Shown: positions 17,912-26,837, counted from the first letter of the stretch. The stretch is DNA of 64,000 bases from Bacillota bacterium (GCA_023400055.1 JAEXFN010000035.1:62001-126000); one strand, 5' to 3'. Notes: a model not told the origin generated them from the sequence alone. Numbers and translations: made by a program.

Positions 17912-18415
17912 TCAAAAACGATCGTAGGCCACGATCTCCGACAATGGTTTGCGGGGCCGGGCGCCCGGATCCTCGCCCGGATAACCGAGCGGCAGCAAAT
18001 TGATCACTTTGTAAGCTTCGGGAATACCCAGGACTTGCTTCACCTTGGCTTGATTGAACGACCCAATCCAGCAAGTCGCCAACTGATGGGCAGTGGCCAC
18101 CAGCATCACCTGGGTCATGGCGATGGCCAGATCCGCGACGTTAATGGGGATCTCGCTCAAAGTCCAGTTGGGGTTGAGCGCCACGCCGACCAGGATCAAC
18201 GGAGCCGACCCGATAAAAAGCTGTCCGGAGGCATCCGCCAGTTTACGGCGCTGTTCCGCGTCGCGGACCACGATGAACCGCCAATCCTGTTTATTGCCCC
18301 CGGAAGGAGCCAGCCGGGCCGCCTCCAGGATCGGCGCCAAAACATCCTGCGGCACCTCCCGGTCGAGATAATGTCTTATGCTGTGCCTTTGTTGAATCGC
18401 CTGCATAACTTCCAT
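17912..18415 (-). CDS. Nitroreductase-family FMN oxidoreductase
   Basis: The product is 167 aa, starting at the ATG at 18415 (GAGGTGACCGTG upstream). Motifs: AIQQRHSIRHYLDREV (FMN phosphate binding Arg/Ser), APSGGNKQDWRF, then ATCWIGSFNQAKVKQVLGIPE and LLPLGYPGEDPGARPRKPL. These are typical of short NADPH-dependent nitroreductases that use FMN as a dimer. The physiological substrate cannot be read from sequence. It stands alone, divergent from udk. Confidence 0.9.
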   Translation of the reverse strand: MEVMQAIQQRHSIRHYLDREVPQDVLAPILEAARLAPSGGNKQDWRFIVVRDAEQRRKLADASGQLFIGSAPLILVGVALNPNWTLSEIPINVADLAIAMTQVMLVATAHQLATCWIGSFNQAKVKQVLGIPEAYKVINLLPLGYPGEDPGARPRKPLSEIVAYDRF

Positions 18416-18799
18416 CACGGTCACCTCTTCGTTTGTCGCTATTTTAGAATCGCGGTTGATATGGGTTAAAATATCAACGGTATCACAATTATTCGGACTG
18501 CCGCGGGGATTATCCTGCCGATTTTGAGAAAAATAACCGGAAAGGACAACAATCCTGCGAATGCCGTAAAAATAACGTTTTTGCATCCTGGGCGATAAAA
18601 AACATTCAAAAATCCGAATCTGCAAGCAGGTGAAAAAGTCCGGTATCGCGAAGAAAGGATCCCGGAACTTCGACGATTCGATCCGTTGCTGGAATTTGCC
18701 ATCGCCTCCTTCTTGCGAAACGAGCCAACCGGCAACGTTTCTTCACGAATCGCTCTAACGTAAAACGCCATATTCTATTGAAAGTAAGAGGTACCAAAG
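18416..18799. other. Divergent intergenic region, nitroreductase / udk
   Basis: A stretch of 384 bp without a supportable gene. Short in-frame ORFs on the minus strand lack ribosome sites. I see no strong sigma-70 promoter pair, no riboswitch and no repeat. Confidence 0.3.
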
Positions 18800-19429
18800 A
18801 TGCTCATCATTGGAATCGCTGGCGGAACCGGTTCCGGAAAATCCACGGTGGCCAAGGCGCTTGAAACCGAACTTGGCGCGGCCAATGTGGTCTTGATTTC
18901 CCAAGACTCTTATTACGTCGACAAATCCTATCTGCCCTTCACGGAACGGGCCAGTCAGAACTACGACCATCCCGATTCATTCGAAGACCAACTATTGCTG
19001 GATCATTTGAATCTGCTCCGCATGGGGCAGTCGGTGGCGGTACCGGTCTATGACTATAGCCAACATGTCCGGTCCAAGCAAACCGTCCTGATCCACCCCA
19101 AACCGGTGGTGGTTGTCGAAGGGATCCTGATCCTGACCGACCCGGAACTGCGTAATGCTTTCGATATCAAAGCGTATGTCGATACCGACGCCGACACCCG
19201 GGTGCTGCGCCGGATCGTGCGGGACATCAACGAACGGGGTCGCAGCCTGGAATCGGTCTGCACCCAGTACTTGAACACGGTCAAGCCGATGCATGAAGCG
19301 TTTGTCGAACCGTCCAAACGTTACGCCGACATTATCATTCCGGAAGGCGGCCATAATACGGTGGCCCTGAGCTTATTGGTTTCGCGGCTGGAGCGCTACC
19401 TGCACAGCGTCAACGGAAACTGCGGTTAA
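18800..19429 (+). CDS. udk: Uridine kinase
   Basis: The product is 209 aa, full length. The P-loop GIAGGTGSGKSTVA is at residues 5-18; other motifs are QDSYYVDKSYLPF, NYDHPDSFE, PVYDYSQHVR and DTDADTRVLRRIVRD. It phosphorylates uridine/cytidine using ATP or GTP in pyrimidine salvage. The start follows AAGAGGTACCAAAG. It is 80 nt upstream of the Hsp20 gene on the same strand. The BMP importer at the left edge may supply nucleosides, but no operon link exists. Confidence 0.96.
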   Translation: MLIIGIAGGTGSGKSTVAKALETELGAANVVLISQDSYYVDKSYLPFTERASQNYDHPDSFEDQLLLDHLNLLRMGQSVAVPVYDYSQHVRSKQTVLIHPKPVVVVEGILILTDPELRNAFDIKAYVDTDADTRVLRRIVRDINERGRSLESVCTQYLNTVKPMHEAFVEPSKRYADIIIPEGGHNTVALSLLVSRLERYLHSVNGNCG

Positions 19430-19509
19430 TTGGCGAATCGGGGAAAAACAGTCCAAAAGCCTGGCTAAAATCGATCGGGCGCCGACTATTATAGATAGGG
19501 GGTGATCCG

Positions 19510-19938
19510 ATGGTTTTTCAGTTCCCCGGTCCCAGAATCCAGCAACCTCCGCTGATTCAAGCTTTGCGAATGATTTTGACCGAATTTCGCCGGGCGTTGT
19601 TAGAGCCCGGCCGGATCAGTTTCTTCCCTGAAATCCAGCTGGAGGACCAAGAAGACAAGTATGTTTTGACCGCCGATCTGCCGGGGTGGAATGAAGACGA
19701 GATCGAAGTGAAAGTACACGGCAACCGGCTATCGATCAAAGGGGTTCATCAGGAAGAAAATACGCTCCGGCAGCGGGCCCATTGGCAGCAGATCCGCCAG
19801 TACCGGTCGTTCGAACGCCATTTTATCTTAAGCGGGGAGCCAAAATCGGAAGCGGTTACCAGCACCCTGGAAGATGGCGGACGCTATCGGCTCGCCATTC
19901 CGAAGCTGGAAAAACCCACCCATGAATCGATTCAATAA
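19510..19938 (+). CDS. Small heat-shock protein, Hsp20/alpha-crystallin family
   Basis: The product is 142 aa. The alpha-crystallin domain runs from about residue 38 (IQLEDQEDKYVLTADLPGW) to 135, with NRLSIKGVHQEE, FERHFILSGEP and the later YRLAIPKLEK in the IXI-like position. It acts as an ATP-independent holdase. The start follows AGGGGGTGATCCG. A strong terminator follows at 19961-20003. The last 111 bp overlap the C-terminal coding region of the gene on the opposite strand. Confidence 0.93.
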   Translation: MVFQFPGPRIQQPPLIQALRMILTEFRRALLEPGRISFFPEIQLEDQEDKYVLTADLPGWNEDEIEVKVHGNRLSIKGVHQEENTLRQRAHWQQIRQYRSFERHFILSGEPKSEAVTSTLEDGGRYRLAIPKLEKPTHESIQ

Positions 19939-20340
19939 ACGATTGATCGGGTTTGACCCAAAAGAAAGAACAGACGACCGAAATAACCGTCTGTTCTTTC
20001 TTTGCGGGAGAATGGTTGTGCCGGACTTCTCTAGCCGCACTTGCTCGACAAATTTGGCGTACGCCAGGTTGCCGACCATCCGGACCACCACGTAGCGCCG
20101 GTTGTCCCCGGTGAGCAATTCGTCGCCGACCGTGACCGGCGACGAGGAGATTACCATCAGCGTTTTGCCGGTCGCCTGGTCCACAATCCGGTAATAGCTG
20201 TACCGCATCTCTGGTTCCCTTTCGGGAAGCGGGGCCGGCGCCTGCCGGGGTTTCCAATGATAGACTGCCAACCCGATCACCAGCAGCGCGGCGATCAACA
20301 CGAAGACGACCCGCCATAGCTTCGCGGCAGCAATGGCCAT
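19828..20340 (-). CDS. Membrane-anchored protein with SpoIIP-N-like segment, antisense overlap with hsp20
   Basis: The product is 170 aa from the ATG at 20340 (GGAGGGGTGAGG upstream). One N-terminal membrane helix (VVFVLIAALLVIGLAVY), then YYRIVDQATGKTLMVISS, TVGDELLTGDNRRYVVVR and AYAKFVEQVRL. This resembles the region before the amidase domain in some clostridial SpoIIP proteins, but no amidase follows. After about residue 110 the frame runs through the hsp20 terminator hairpin and into hsp20 antisense, so the last 60 residues look accidental; a true stop may have been lost. The N-terminal half is credible, the C-terminal half is not. Confidence 0.55.
   Translation of the reverse strand: MAIAAAKLWRVVFVLIAALLVIGLAVYHWKPRQAPAPLPEREPEMRYSYYRIVDQATGKTLMVISSSPVTVGDELLTGDNRRYVVVRMVGNLAYAKFVEQVRLEKSGTTILPQRKNRRLFRSSVLSFGSNPINRLLNRFMGGFFQLRNGEPIASAIFQGAGNRFRFWLPA
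19961..20003. terminator. Bidirectional terminator after hsp20
   Basis: A perfect 16-bp stem AAAGAAAGAACAGACG / CGTCTGTTCTTTCTTT with an 11-nt loop. It lies inside the coding frame of the opposite-strand gene. Confidence 0.85.
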
Positions 20341-20448
20341 CCTCACCCCTCCGTCCTCCATTAATATGCACTGATAGCATGCCCAATGGCGCTTCGGTTA
20401 TGTGAGCCGGTCCGATGCTTTGTCCCGGTATGACGAGCCGCCCTGGAA

Positions 20449-21705
20449 CTAGGCCGATTTCCGATGATTGACTCTCACGTAACAAAGATAAACCCATACG
20501 CAAGATAAAATGCCGATCGCGCCGCAGATCAAAAGGCCCATGCTGATGCCGACGACTTCGGAAATCTTCCCCGCGATCAGGCTGCCGATCGGGGTGACCC
20601 CTCCGAAAACCAGCGAATAAACCCCCATGACCCGTCCCCGCATGTGATCATCGGAGTTCAACTGGATCATGGTATTGACCGAAGCGGTGAAACTGATCAT
20701 GCAAAGGCCGATGATTAAAAGCGTCACTGCGGCCAGCCAGTATTGATCCATGAAGCCGAGCAGGCTGAGTAAGACGGACATGCCTAAGGCGCCGCCGCCC
20801 AAAACCTTGGGATTGGGCCCGGACCTGCTTTTGGCGGCGAGGCTTAAGGCGCCGATCAGCGAACCGATGCCCATGGCCGTCATCAGCATGCCATAACCCA
20901 GAGCGTTTTGTTTCAGGGCATCCTTGGCGAGCAGCGGCACAAATACGTTGAAATTGAGAACGAAGATGCTGACCAGGGCCAACAGTAGCAACGGCACGAA
21001 CAGTTCGGTCTTGGAATAAATGTAACCCAGCCCTTCCCGGGTATCCGTCACAATGGAACGGAAAGAGCGCTGATGCTGCTGAACCGCTCCGGACGGTTGA
21101 ACATCGATCAGCCACAGTCCGATGAGGACCGCTACAAAACTCAACCCATTCAGGTAAAAACAGACGGTGATTCCCACCAGGCTGATTAAAAAGCCGGCCA
21201 CGGCCGGGCCGATGATCCGGGCCAGATTGAAGATGGTCGAGTTCAGGGCGATGGCGTTCATCAGATCATCCCGGCCCACCAGTTCCACGAAGTAGGATTG
21301 GCGGGTCGGCATATCGATGGTGTTGACGGCTCCCAGGATCCCCGCCAGCGTTAGAATATGCCAGTATTGGACCACTTTCAGATAGGTTAGCGTCGCCAGG
21401 ATCAGCGCCAGAACCATCAGACTGGCCTGGGTCACCAGCAAGACCTGACGTTTCGGCAGTTTATCGGCGATCGCCCCCGCGAATAAAGCGAAGAGCATCA
21501 TCGGCGCGAACTGAACGGCGGTGACAATGCCCAAGCGCATCGCCGAATGAGTTAACTGCAGCACCAGCCATGCCTGGCCGATCTCCTGCATCCACGTGCC
21601 GACCAGGGAAACGCACTGGCCAATCCAGAAAAGCCGGAAATTCCGGTGCGACAGCGCCGGGAAGGTTTCATTCATTTTCTGACCGATCATCGATGCAGCG
21701 CTCAC
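20449..21705 (-). CDS. MFS transporter, EntS-like exporter family
   Basis: The product is 418 aa from the GTG at 21705; Met at 21675 is an alternative, and neither has a strong ribosome site. About twelve membrane helices; the opening FPALSHRNFRLFWIGQCVSLVG and MPTRQSYFVELVGRDDLMNAIALNS are typical of the MFS_3 group of enterobactin/macrolide-type exporters. A charged loop at about residue 210 splits the two halves. It probably exports a small hydrophobic compound by proton antiport. It lies 18 nt after the acyltransferase gene, probably cotranscribed. Confidence 0.88.
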   Translation of the reverse strand: MSAASMIGQKMNETFPALSHRNFRLFWIGQCVSLVGTWMQEIGQAWLVLQLTHSAMRLGIVTAVQFAPMMLFALFAGAIADKLPKRQVLLVTQASLMVLALILATLTYLKVVQYWHILTLAGILGAVNTIDMPTRQSYFVELVGRDDLMNAIALNSTIFNLARIIGPAVAGFLISLVGITVCFYLNGLSFVAVLIGLWLIDVQPSGAVQQHQRSFRSIVTDTREGLGYIYSKTELFVPLLLLALVSIFVLNFNVFVPLLAKDALKQNALGYGMLMTAMGIGSLIGALSLAAKSRSGPNPKVLGGGALGMSVLLSLLGFMDQYWLAAVTLLIIGLCMISFTASVNTMIQLNSDDHMRGRVMGVYSLVFGGVTPIGSLIAGKISEVVGISMGLLICGAIGILSCVWVYLCYVRVNHRKSA

Positions 21706-21723
21706 AGTGCTCTTTATCAGCTC

Positions 21724-22902
21724 CTATAACCGAACGAATAATTTCCGCCGGTACATCACCCATAACACCAGCCATTCCAGGGCGAAAAACACCACGGCCT
21801 CCACCAAAAGCTGCCAGGCTCCCAAAAAGGCGAAGGACGCCCCGCCCACCAGCCAGTGGGCCACCGCGTTAAAAGGCAGGAAATTGGTGCAGACATAAAT
21901 GAAGATCGAATTGAGGCCGATGACGATGAACGGGAAGGCCCATTTCAGGTGACCCCGCAGATCGATCAGCCAATAAAACCCGGCCATAATCAGCGCGCTG
22001 AGGCCGCCGGCCACCAGCACATAGGAACTGGTCCAGATTTTTTTGATCACCGGGAAATCGAGGCTCCATAGCAATCCCAAGCCACAGAGGATCAATCCGG
22101 CCAGCGCCAGCAGCTTGGCCTTGGCCGCGCCATCCACCGGCTTGCCGCGCAATCTTCCCTGGAAACGGAGCCAGTGGCCGGTCAAGGCGCCCAACAGGCA
22201 AGTGGCGAGAGCCGGGATCGTGCTCAACAGCCCCTCGGGGTCCCAGGTGCCGTAATAAAGCCGGCCCGGTAGATAACGGCCGTCGAGATAATTGGCCAGA
22301 TTCCCCAGCGGGGTCCAGATGCCGGTCGTCGCGCCAGGAGCGGGCACGAACCGCAATAACAGCCAATACCCGATCAAAATGCCAGCGACGGTATACGCCT
22401 GCCGCCGCGGCTTGGTGAACAGCACCAATAGCGACGCCCCGCAATAACATAGGGCGATTCGTTGCAGAACCCCCATCATCCGGACGTTATTAAAAACGCC
22501 GCGCAAAAAATATCCGGAATTGCTCATATAAATTCCAATCAAAAACAGCAGGGCGGTCCGGATGAAAATATGGCCCACCAAGCCCCGGACATCGTCGCCG
22601 CGTTGCCGGCGACGCTCGATGGATAAAGTCAACGACATGCCGACCAAAAAGACGAAGAGCGGGAAAATGAGGTCATAAAAATTAAAGCCGATCCAGGCCG
22701 CGTGATCGAGTTGCGCAGCCACCACGGTGGCGCCAGGGAAACCGAGATCGCTCAGGGCGTCGGCGATTCGTTCCGCGCCGATGAGCCAGAACATATTAAA
22801 GCCCCGCAAGGCATCCAGAGAATGCAAGCGGTGCGACGGTTCCTGCTTTAGTCCCGTTGCACCGCTATTCCTGCCCTTTTTTAACAGAATGTCTCCCATC
22901 AT
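21724..22902 (-). CDS. NagX-like membrane acyltransferase (DUF5009 / heparan N-acetyltransferase type)
   Basis: The product is 392 aa from the ATG at 22902 (GGTGG nine bases upstream). It starts with RLHSLDALRGFNMFWLIG, the family hallmark, followed by about ten membrane helices and HAAWIGFNFYDLIFPLF containing the His/Asp of the acyl-transfer site. Relatives act on or transport amino sugars across the membrane, for example NagX and the eukaryotic heparan-alpha-glucosaminide N-acetyltransferase. Substrate here unknown. It shares a transcript with the MFS gene and is divergent from the pectin unit. Confidence 0.88.
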   Translation of the reverse strand: MMGDILLKKGRNSGATGLKQEPSHRLHSLDALRGFNMFWLIGAERIADALSDLGFPGATVVAAQLDHAAWIGFNFYDLIFPLFVFLVGMSLTLSIERRRQRGDDVRGLVGHIFIRTALLFLIGIYMSNSGYFLRGVFNNVRMMGVLQRIALCYCGASLLVLFTKPRRQAYTVAGILIGYWLLLRFVPAPGATTGIWTPLGNLANYLDGRYLPGRLYYGTWDPEGLLSTIPALATCLLGALTGHWLRFQGRLRGKPVDGAAKAKLLALAGLILCGLGLLWSLDFPVIKKIWTSSYVLVAGGLSALIMAGFYWLIDLRGHLKWAFPFIVIGLNSIFIYVCTNFLPFNAVAHWLVGGASFAFLGAWQLLVEAVVFFALEWLVLWVMYRRKLFVRL

Positions 22903-22948
22903 TAAACCATACCACCCATCACTTTGCAACAAAATAAGATCGGTCAAG

Positions 22949-22971
22949 AAATGACCGATCGTTTCCTGGTC
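22949..22971. promoter_or_regulatory. Perfect dyad GATCGGTCA-N5-TGACCGATC
   Basis: A 9-bp perfect inverted repeat lies 47 bp before the acyltransferase start, followed on the minus strand by TTATTTTG. It may be a leader terminator or a repressor operator; I cannot tell which. Confidence 0.45.
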
Positions 22972-23163
22972 ATTGGATCATCATCATCGCTCCATCGTTT
23001 CCTTATAATTATATGAACGCAAAACCGCGGCAATTTGTTCATTATTTTGCGGCTCAACCGCAGTTATTCCCCTATTGTTTACAGAAATTTAACCAAATAT
23101 AAGACACCCGGGCCCGCTTCCGCCGCTTCTTCCGCAAAAAGCGCCGGATTTGGCGGGAAAATA

Positions 23164-23192
23164 TTGTCAAGTTCTTAGCTTCACTCTATAAT
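23164..23192 (+). promoter_or_regulatory. Sigma-70 promoter of the pectin unit
   Basis: TTGTCA and TATAAT are separated by 17 bp, 93 bp before the isomerase start. This is one of the best promoter matches in the window. Confidence 0.8.
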
Positions 23193-23284
23193 AAAAGGGA
23201 TCTCCCGGACCAAGCCCAGGCTTGATCGGAAGAGCGTAAACCCCATTATTGCATGATAAAATCGACGATCGGATGGTGAAAGGT

Positions 23285-24121
23285 ATGATTCTTGGGGTCA
23301 GAGCGCATGATTTTGGCAAAACCACCGTGCCGGAGCTGGCCGAACGGATCGGCGCCAAAGGTTTTCACGGCATCCAGCTGGCGCTGGCCAAGGCGGTTGC
23401 GGATATGGATTCACGGTACGGGCGGTTCAGCCCGGGATTGGCCAACTATTGCCGGCAAAGCTTTGCGGCCCATAGCATTCAAATCGCGGTGCTCGGCTGC
23501 TATATCAATCTGGTCCACCCGGACCCGACGGAACGCCAAAATTCCCTGGACAGATTCAAAGAGCATCTCCGTTACGCCCGCGAATTCGGCTGCAGCATCG
23601 TGGGGACCGAAACCGGTTCCCTGAACGCCGATTTCTCCTATCATCCGGACAACGACAGCGAACCCGCCTTCCGGACGATGGTGGAGAGCGTGGCCCAACT
23701 GGTGGCCGAAGCGGAGAAATTCGGCGTCTTCGTGGGGATCGAAGGGGTGACCAGCCACACCGTCACCACACCCGCCAAAATGAAACGGCTGCTGACCGAG
23801 CTGCCCTCCCCCAACCTGCAGGTAATCTTCGATCCGGTCAACCTGCTGTCCCCCGCCAATTATCGGGAACAGGACCGGATCATCCAGGAATCCTTCGATC
23901 GGTTCGGCGATAAGATCGTCGCGATCCATGCCAAGGATTACCGCGTCGAAAACGGCGCCATGGTGATGGTGCCCATCGGCCAGGGACTGTTCAATCACCA
24001 GCTGTTGCTGAAGATCTTGAAAGACTATAAGCCCTACATTAACGTACTGCTGGAAGGAGTCGACCCCGAAACCGTCGGCGCCAGCGTGGCTTTCTTAACC
24101 GACATCTACCGCCGCGTATGA
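23285..24121 (+). CDS. Sugar phosphate isomerase/epimerase, TIM barrel (AP_endonuc_2 family)
   Basis: The product is 278 aa. The ATG at 23285 follows GGTGAAAGGT. The xylose-isomerase-like TIM barrel shows the metal-site acidic and His residues: VGIEGVTSHT (Glu near residue 156), VIFDPVNLLSP (Asp), IVAIHAKDY (His) and LLEGVDPE (Glu). Members interconvert keto/aldo or epimeric sugars and uronates. It is followed 26 nt later by pectinesterase, so a role in pectin-derived uronate breakdown is likely. No signal peptide; cytoplasmic. Confidence 0.87.
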   Translation: MILGVRAHDFGKTTVPELAERIGAKGFHGIQLALAKAVADMDSRYGRFSPGLANYCRQSFAAHSIQIAVLGCYINLVHPDPTERQNSLDRFKEHLRYAREFGCSIVGTETGSLNADFSYHPDNDSEPAFRTMVESVAQLVAEAEKFGVFVGIEGVTSHTVTTPAKMKRLLTELPSPNLQVIFDPVNLLSPANYREQDRIIQESFDRFGDKIVAIHAKDYRVENGAMVMVPIGQGLFNHQLLLKILKDYKPYINVLLEGVDPETVGASVAFLTDIYRRV

Positions 24122-24147
24122 GCGGCGTTCAGCGAAGGAGGCCGTGG

Positions 24148-25152
24148 ATGAGCATCGTCGCCCAGGATGGCAGCGGTGACTTCCGGAGCGTCGGGGAGGC
24201 CATCGCGGCCCTGCCCGCCGTGGAGCCGGAACATCCGGAACGGGCCATCATCCGGATTAAAAACGGAATCTACCGTGAAAAACTGCGGATTACCCGGCCT
24301 TGCGTCAGTCTGATCGGCGAATCGACCGCCGGGACCATTCTGACCCATGACGATTGCGCCAAAAAGCCGTTGCCGGGCGGCGAGCCGATGAATACCTTCA
24401 ATTCCTATACCGTTTATATCGGCGGCCCCGGGTTCACGGCCGAGAACTTGACTTTCGAGAATTCCGCCGGGGACGGCGCCAGCGTCGGACAGGCGCTGGC
24501 GGTTTACGCCGACGCCGACCGGGTCGCTTTCCGCAACTGCCGCTTCTTGGGGCACCAGGACACGCTGTTTACGGGTCCCCTCCCCAAACATCCCACGCCC
24601 AAAGGGTTGAATCTGGTTCATCCGGCCCTCGGCAGCGGGGAAGCGGAGTATCTGGAGCCGGTCCGCCAGTATTACGAGGCCTGTTGGATCCAAGGCGACA
24701 TCGATTTCATCTTCGGTTCGGCCACCGCGGTCTTTAAGGGCTGCACGATCTACGTCAACGACCGGAATGAGGCGGTCAACGGCTATATCACCGCCGCTTC
24801 GGGCGCTGCCGGCCAACCCTTCGGCTACGTCTTTCTCGAGTGTCGGATCGCCGGCGCCGCCGGTCCGCATACCGTCTATTTGGGCCGGCCCTGGCGGGAT
24901 CACGCCAAGACCGCCTTCATCGACTGCTGGATGGACGATCTGATCATCCCGGCGGGCTGGCACAATTGGGATCTGCTCTACCGCGAAAAAACCGTCGCCT
25001 ATGCCGAATATAACAGCCAGGGCCCGGGAGCCAATGACGTCGCCCGGGTAGCCTGGGCGCACACCTTGTCCGGCCCGGAGGCGCAACGCTTTACCCTCGC
25101 CAACGTTTTGGCCGGCTGGGATCCCAGCCGATTCCCCAGCGCGGTGGAATAG
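24148..25152 (+). CDS. Pectinesterase (carbohydrate esterase family 8)
   Basis: The product is 334 aa. The ATG at 24148 follows AAGGAGGCCGTGG. The right-handed beta-helix has all active-site signatures: GHQDTLFTG (Gln/Asp region), GDIDFIFGSATAVF (nucleophile Asp) and YLGRPWRDHAKT (Arg). It hydrolyses pectin methyl esters to polygalacturonate and methanol. No signal peptide, so it probably acts inside the cell on imported methylated oligogalacturonides. Two-gene unit with the TIM-barrel isomerase, ended by the hairpin at 25169-25200. Confidence 0.93.
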   Translation: MSIVAQDGSGDFRSVGEAIAALPAVEPEHPERAIIRIKNGIYREKLRITRPCVSLIGESTAGTILTHDDCAKKPLPGGEPMNTFNSYTVYIGGPGFTAENLTFENSAGDGASVGQALAVYADADRVAFRNCRFLGHQDTLFTGPLPKHPTPKGLNLVHPALGSGEAEYLEPVRQYYEACWIQGDIDFIFGSATAVFKGCTIYVNDRNEAVNGYITAASGAAGQPFGYVFLECRIAGAAGPHTVYLGRPWRDHAKTAFIDCWMDDLIIPAGWHNWDLLYREKTVAYAEYNSQGPGANDVARVAWAHTLSGPEAQRFTLANVLAGWDPSRFPSAVE

Positions 25153-25168
25153 CCGCAGAAAAGAACGT

Positions 25169-25200
25169 TCAAGAACTCCGGCTCAGTCCGGAGTTCTTGA
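25169..25200 (+). terminator. Terminator after pectinesterase
   Basis: A perfect 13-bp stem TCAAGAACTCCGG / CCGGAGTTCTTGA with a 6-nt loop; the T tail is short. Confidence 0.75.
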
Positions 25201-25220
25201 TTTACCCCTTACCCAAGCTA

Positions 25221-25450
25221 TAAAGATCGCCGGCAGTGACTGCCATAGTTATTTCAGTAACTAAAGATCTTCCGGCAGTAACTGCCATAGTTGCTTCAGT
25301 AACTAAAGATCCTTCGGCAGTAACTGCCGTAGTTATTTCAGTAACTAAAGATCCTTCGGCAGTAACTGCCGCAGTTGCTTCAGTAACTAAAGATCTTCCG
25401 GCGATAATCGCTATCATTGTTTCATTGGCTGAAGATGTTCCGGGGGTGGT
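25221..25450. repeat. 42-bp tandem repeat array (five units plus a partial)
   Basis: The landmark TAAAGAT recurs at 25221, 25262, 25304, 25346 and 25388, with a degenerate copy at 25430, i.e. a 42-bp period (first step 41). Each unit holds two dyads, GGCAGTAACTGCC and AGTTA-N6-TAACT, centred about 21 bp apart. It lies between convergent genes. Both strands read as 14-residue repeats, but there is no ribosome site, so I do not call a gene. Confidence 0.88.
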
Positions 25451-25503
25451 TTGAAGAAGACAAACGGGTCGCGGGGATGGGTCGGTCATGACAGCGCCGG
25501 GAC

Positions 25504-26397
25504 TTAGCCGTGCCGGAACAGGTTTTCGGTGGTTTGATACAGCCGGTCGGCTTGATCGGGTCCGTTGCCGGGGATGCCACAGGCATCGGCCTCGCACAGC
25601 CGGCAGAACCGGACGACCGGCAGACGCTTTTCCGCCGCCTGGCGGGCTTCGTGCAACTGCAGCGGCGTGGGGATCGGAAACGCCCCGGAATGGTGCTGCG
25701 CATACAGCGGCACAATGTTGATGGCGACCGCGCCCAGTTGGGCCATTACCTTGGCGATCTCTCCGATGTGCTCATCGTTGAGGCCGGGTATCAAGATGGC
25801 ATTGATTTTGACCGCGATTCCCAGGCCGACCAGCCTGCGGATCCCCGCCAGCTGCGAGGAGATTAACAGGCGGGCGCCGTGGTCCCCGCTGAAATATTTG
25901 CCATTCAATAAAACGTGCGAGCAGATCTTGCGCAGCAGATCATAGCGGAGGGCATTGACGGTTACCGAAACCGTTTGTACCCCGGCGGCGGCGATCCGCT
26001 CCGCTTTGTCGACCAGCATCAGGCCGTTGGTGCTGAGGCATTTGATCAACGCCGGGAACTGGCGGTGGACCAGAGTCAAGGCATCCAGCGCGTCATCGGT
26101 GGCCAACGGATCGCCGGGCCCGGCCACTCCCACCACGGTCAGTTGCGGACACAATTCCAGGCCCCGGGCGACGACGGCCACCGCCTGCTCGGGAGCGATC
26201 AACACATCGGGACCAGCCGCTTTCAGAAAACCGTTGCTGCAATAACGGCACTGAATATTACAACTCGGGCTGACCGGCAGATGCAACCGGCCATATTGGC
26301 AATAGGCATCCTGATGAAAACAAGGGTGTTTATGTAGATACGCACTTAGGGCGTCTTGCTGGGGAACCAATCTCAACCAACCCTTCCGGACCGCCAA
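25504..26397 (-). CDS. NifB-type radical SAM protein (cofactor precursor synthesis), lacking a NifX domain
   Basis: The product is 297 aa from a TTG at 26397. Conserved landmarks: HKHPCF (C26), CNIQCRYC (C46, C50, C53; radical-SAM cluster), VVGVAGPGDPLA, KCLSTNGLML, VSVTVNALR, KINAILIPGLND, and a C-terminal FCRLCEADACG in place of NifB's CRQCRADAVG. These are the ligands of all three NifB iron-sulfur clusters. NifB fuses two 4Fe-4S clusters with a carbide to form the 8Fe core used by nitrogenase-type enzymes. No nif genes are adjacent; the only candidate client here is the NifDK-like pair at 58.9-61.7 kb, which has a separate NifX-like gene. Confidence 0.85.
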   Translation of the reverse strand: MAVRKGWLRLVPQQDALSAYLHKHPCFHQDAYCQYGRLHLPVSPSCNIQCRYCSNGFLKAAGPDVLIAPEQAVAVVARGLELCPQLTVVGVAGPGDPLATDDALDALTLVHRQFPALIKCLSTNGLMLVDKAERIAAAGVQTVSVTVNALRYDLLRKICSHVLLNGKYFSGDHGARLLISSQLAGIRRLVGLGIAVKINAILIPGLNDEHIGEIAKVMAQLGAVAINIVPLYAQHHSGAFPIPTPLQLHEARQAAEKRLPVVRFCRLCEADACGIPGNGPDQADRLYQTTENLFRHG

Positions 26398-26501
26398 CCA
26401 TCCTGAAGCATTTTATGTGGGGATCCGTGCCAAAATGCAAATTGTCTTGTGAATCGCCCCGCGCCGGGGAGAACAACAGTCGCATCGCCGGGGCTGTTTT
26501 T

Positions 26502-26530
26502 ATGCTATAACTGTTAGATATTTTTGTCAA
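26502..26530 (-). promoter_or_regulatory. Candidate promoter of the NifB-type gene
   Basis: TTGACA (26530-26525) and TAGCAT (26507-26502) are spaced by 17 bp. The leader between it and the start contains a CCCCGGCGCGGGG dyad. Apart from this, 26398-26837 shows no gene or repeat. Confidence 0.55.
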
Positions 26531-26837
26531 TAGCCCCGCCCTATCAAAAACGGCCAGATGTGCCGGAGGTTGTCGGTTTCCGGGGACGCCCCCCCGCCCG
26601 CTAAAAAATAGGAACGTTGGGAGCATAATATTTATTTTAAGAGGCTTTTAATTTTTTAATTCACGAATTTGCCTTCTGGTTTTTCATCCGCCGGGGATTT
26701 ATAATAGATATCAATAAAATTGCTACTTTGCCGAAATTGTTATGGAGCGGATATCGGTCGCCTCATCCCAGTTGAAAGCGGCATTTCCATAATATGGGCT
26801 GGCTGATTTTTCTTTTGTGAATATTATTTTGGAAATA

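Noticed and set aside
25202..25597. 14-residue repeat ORFs across the 42-bp array
   Set aside because: Open on both strands for the same period reason; no start signal.
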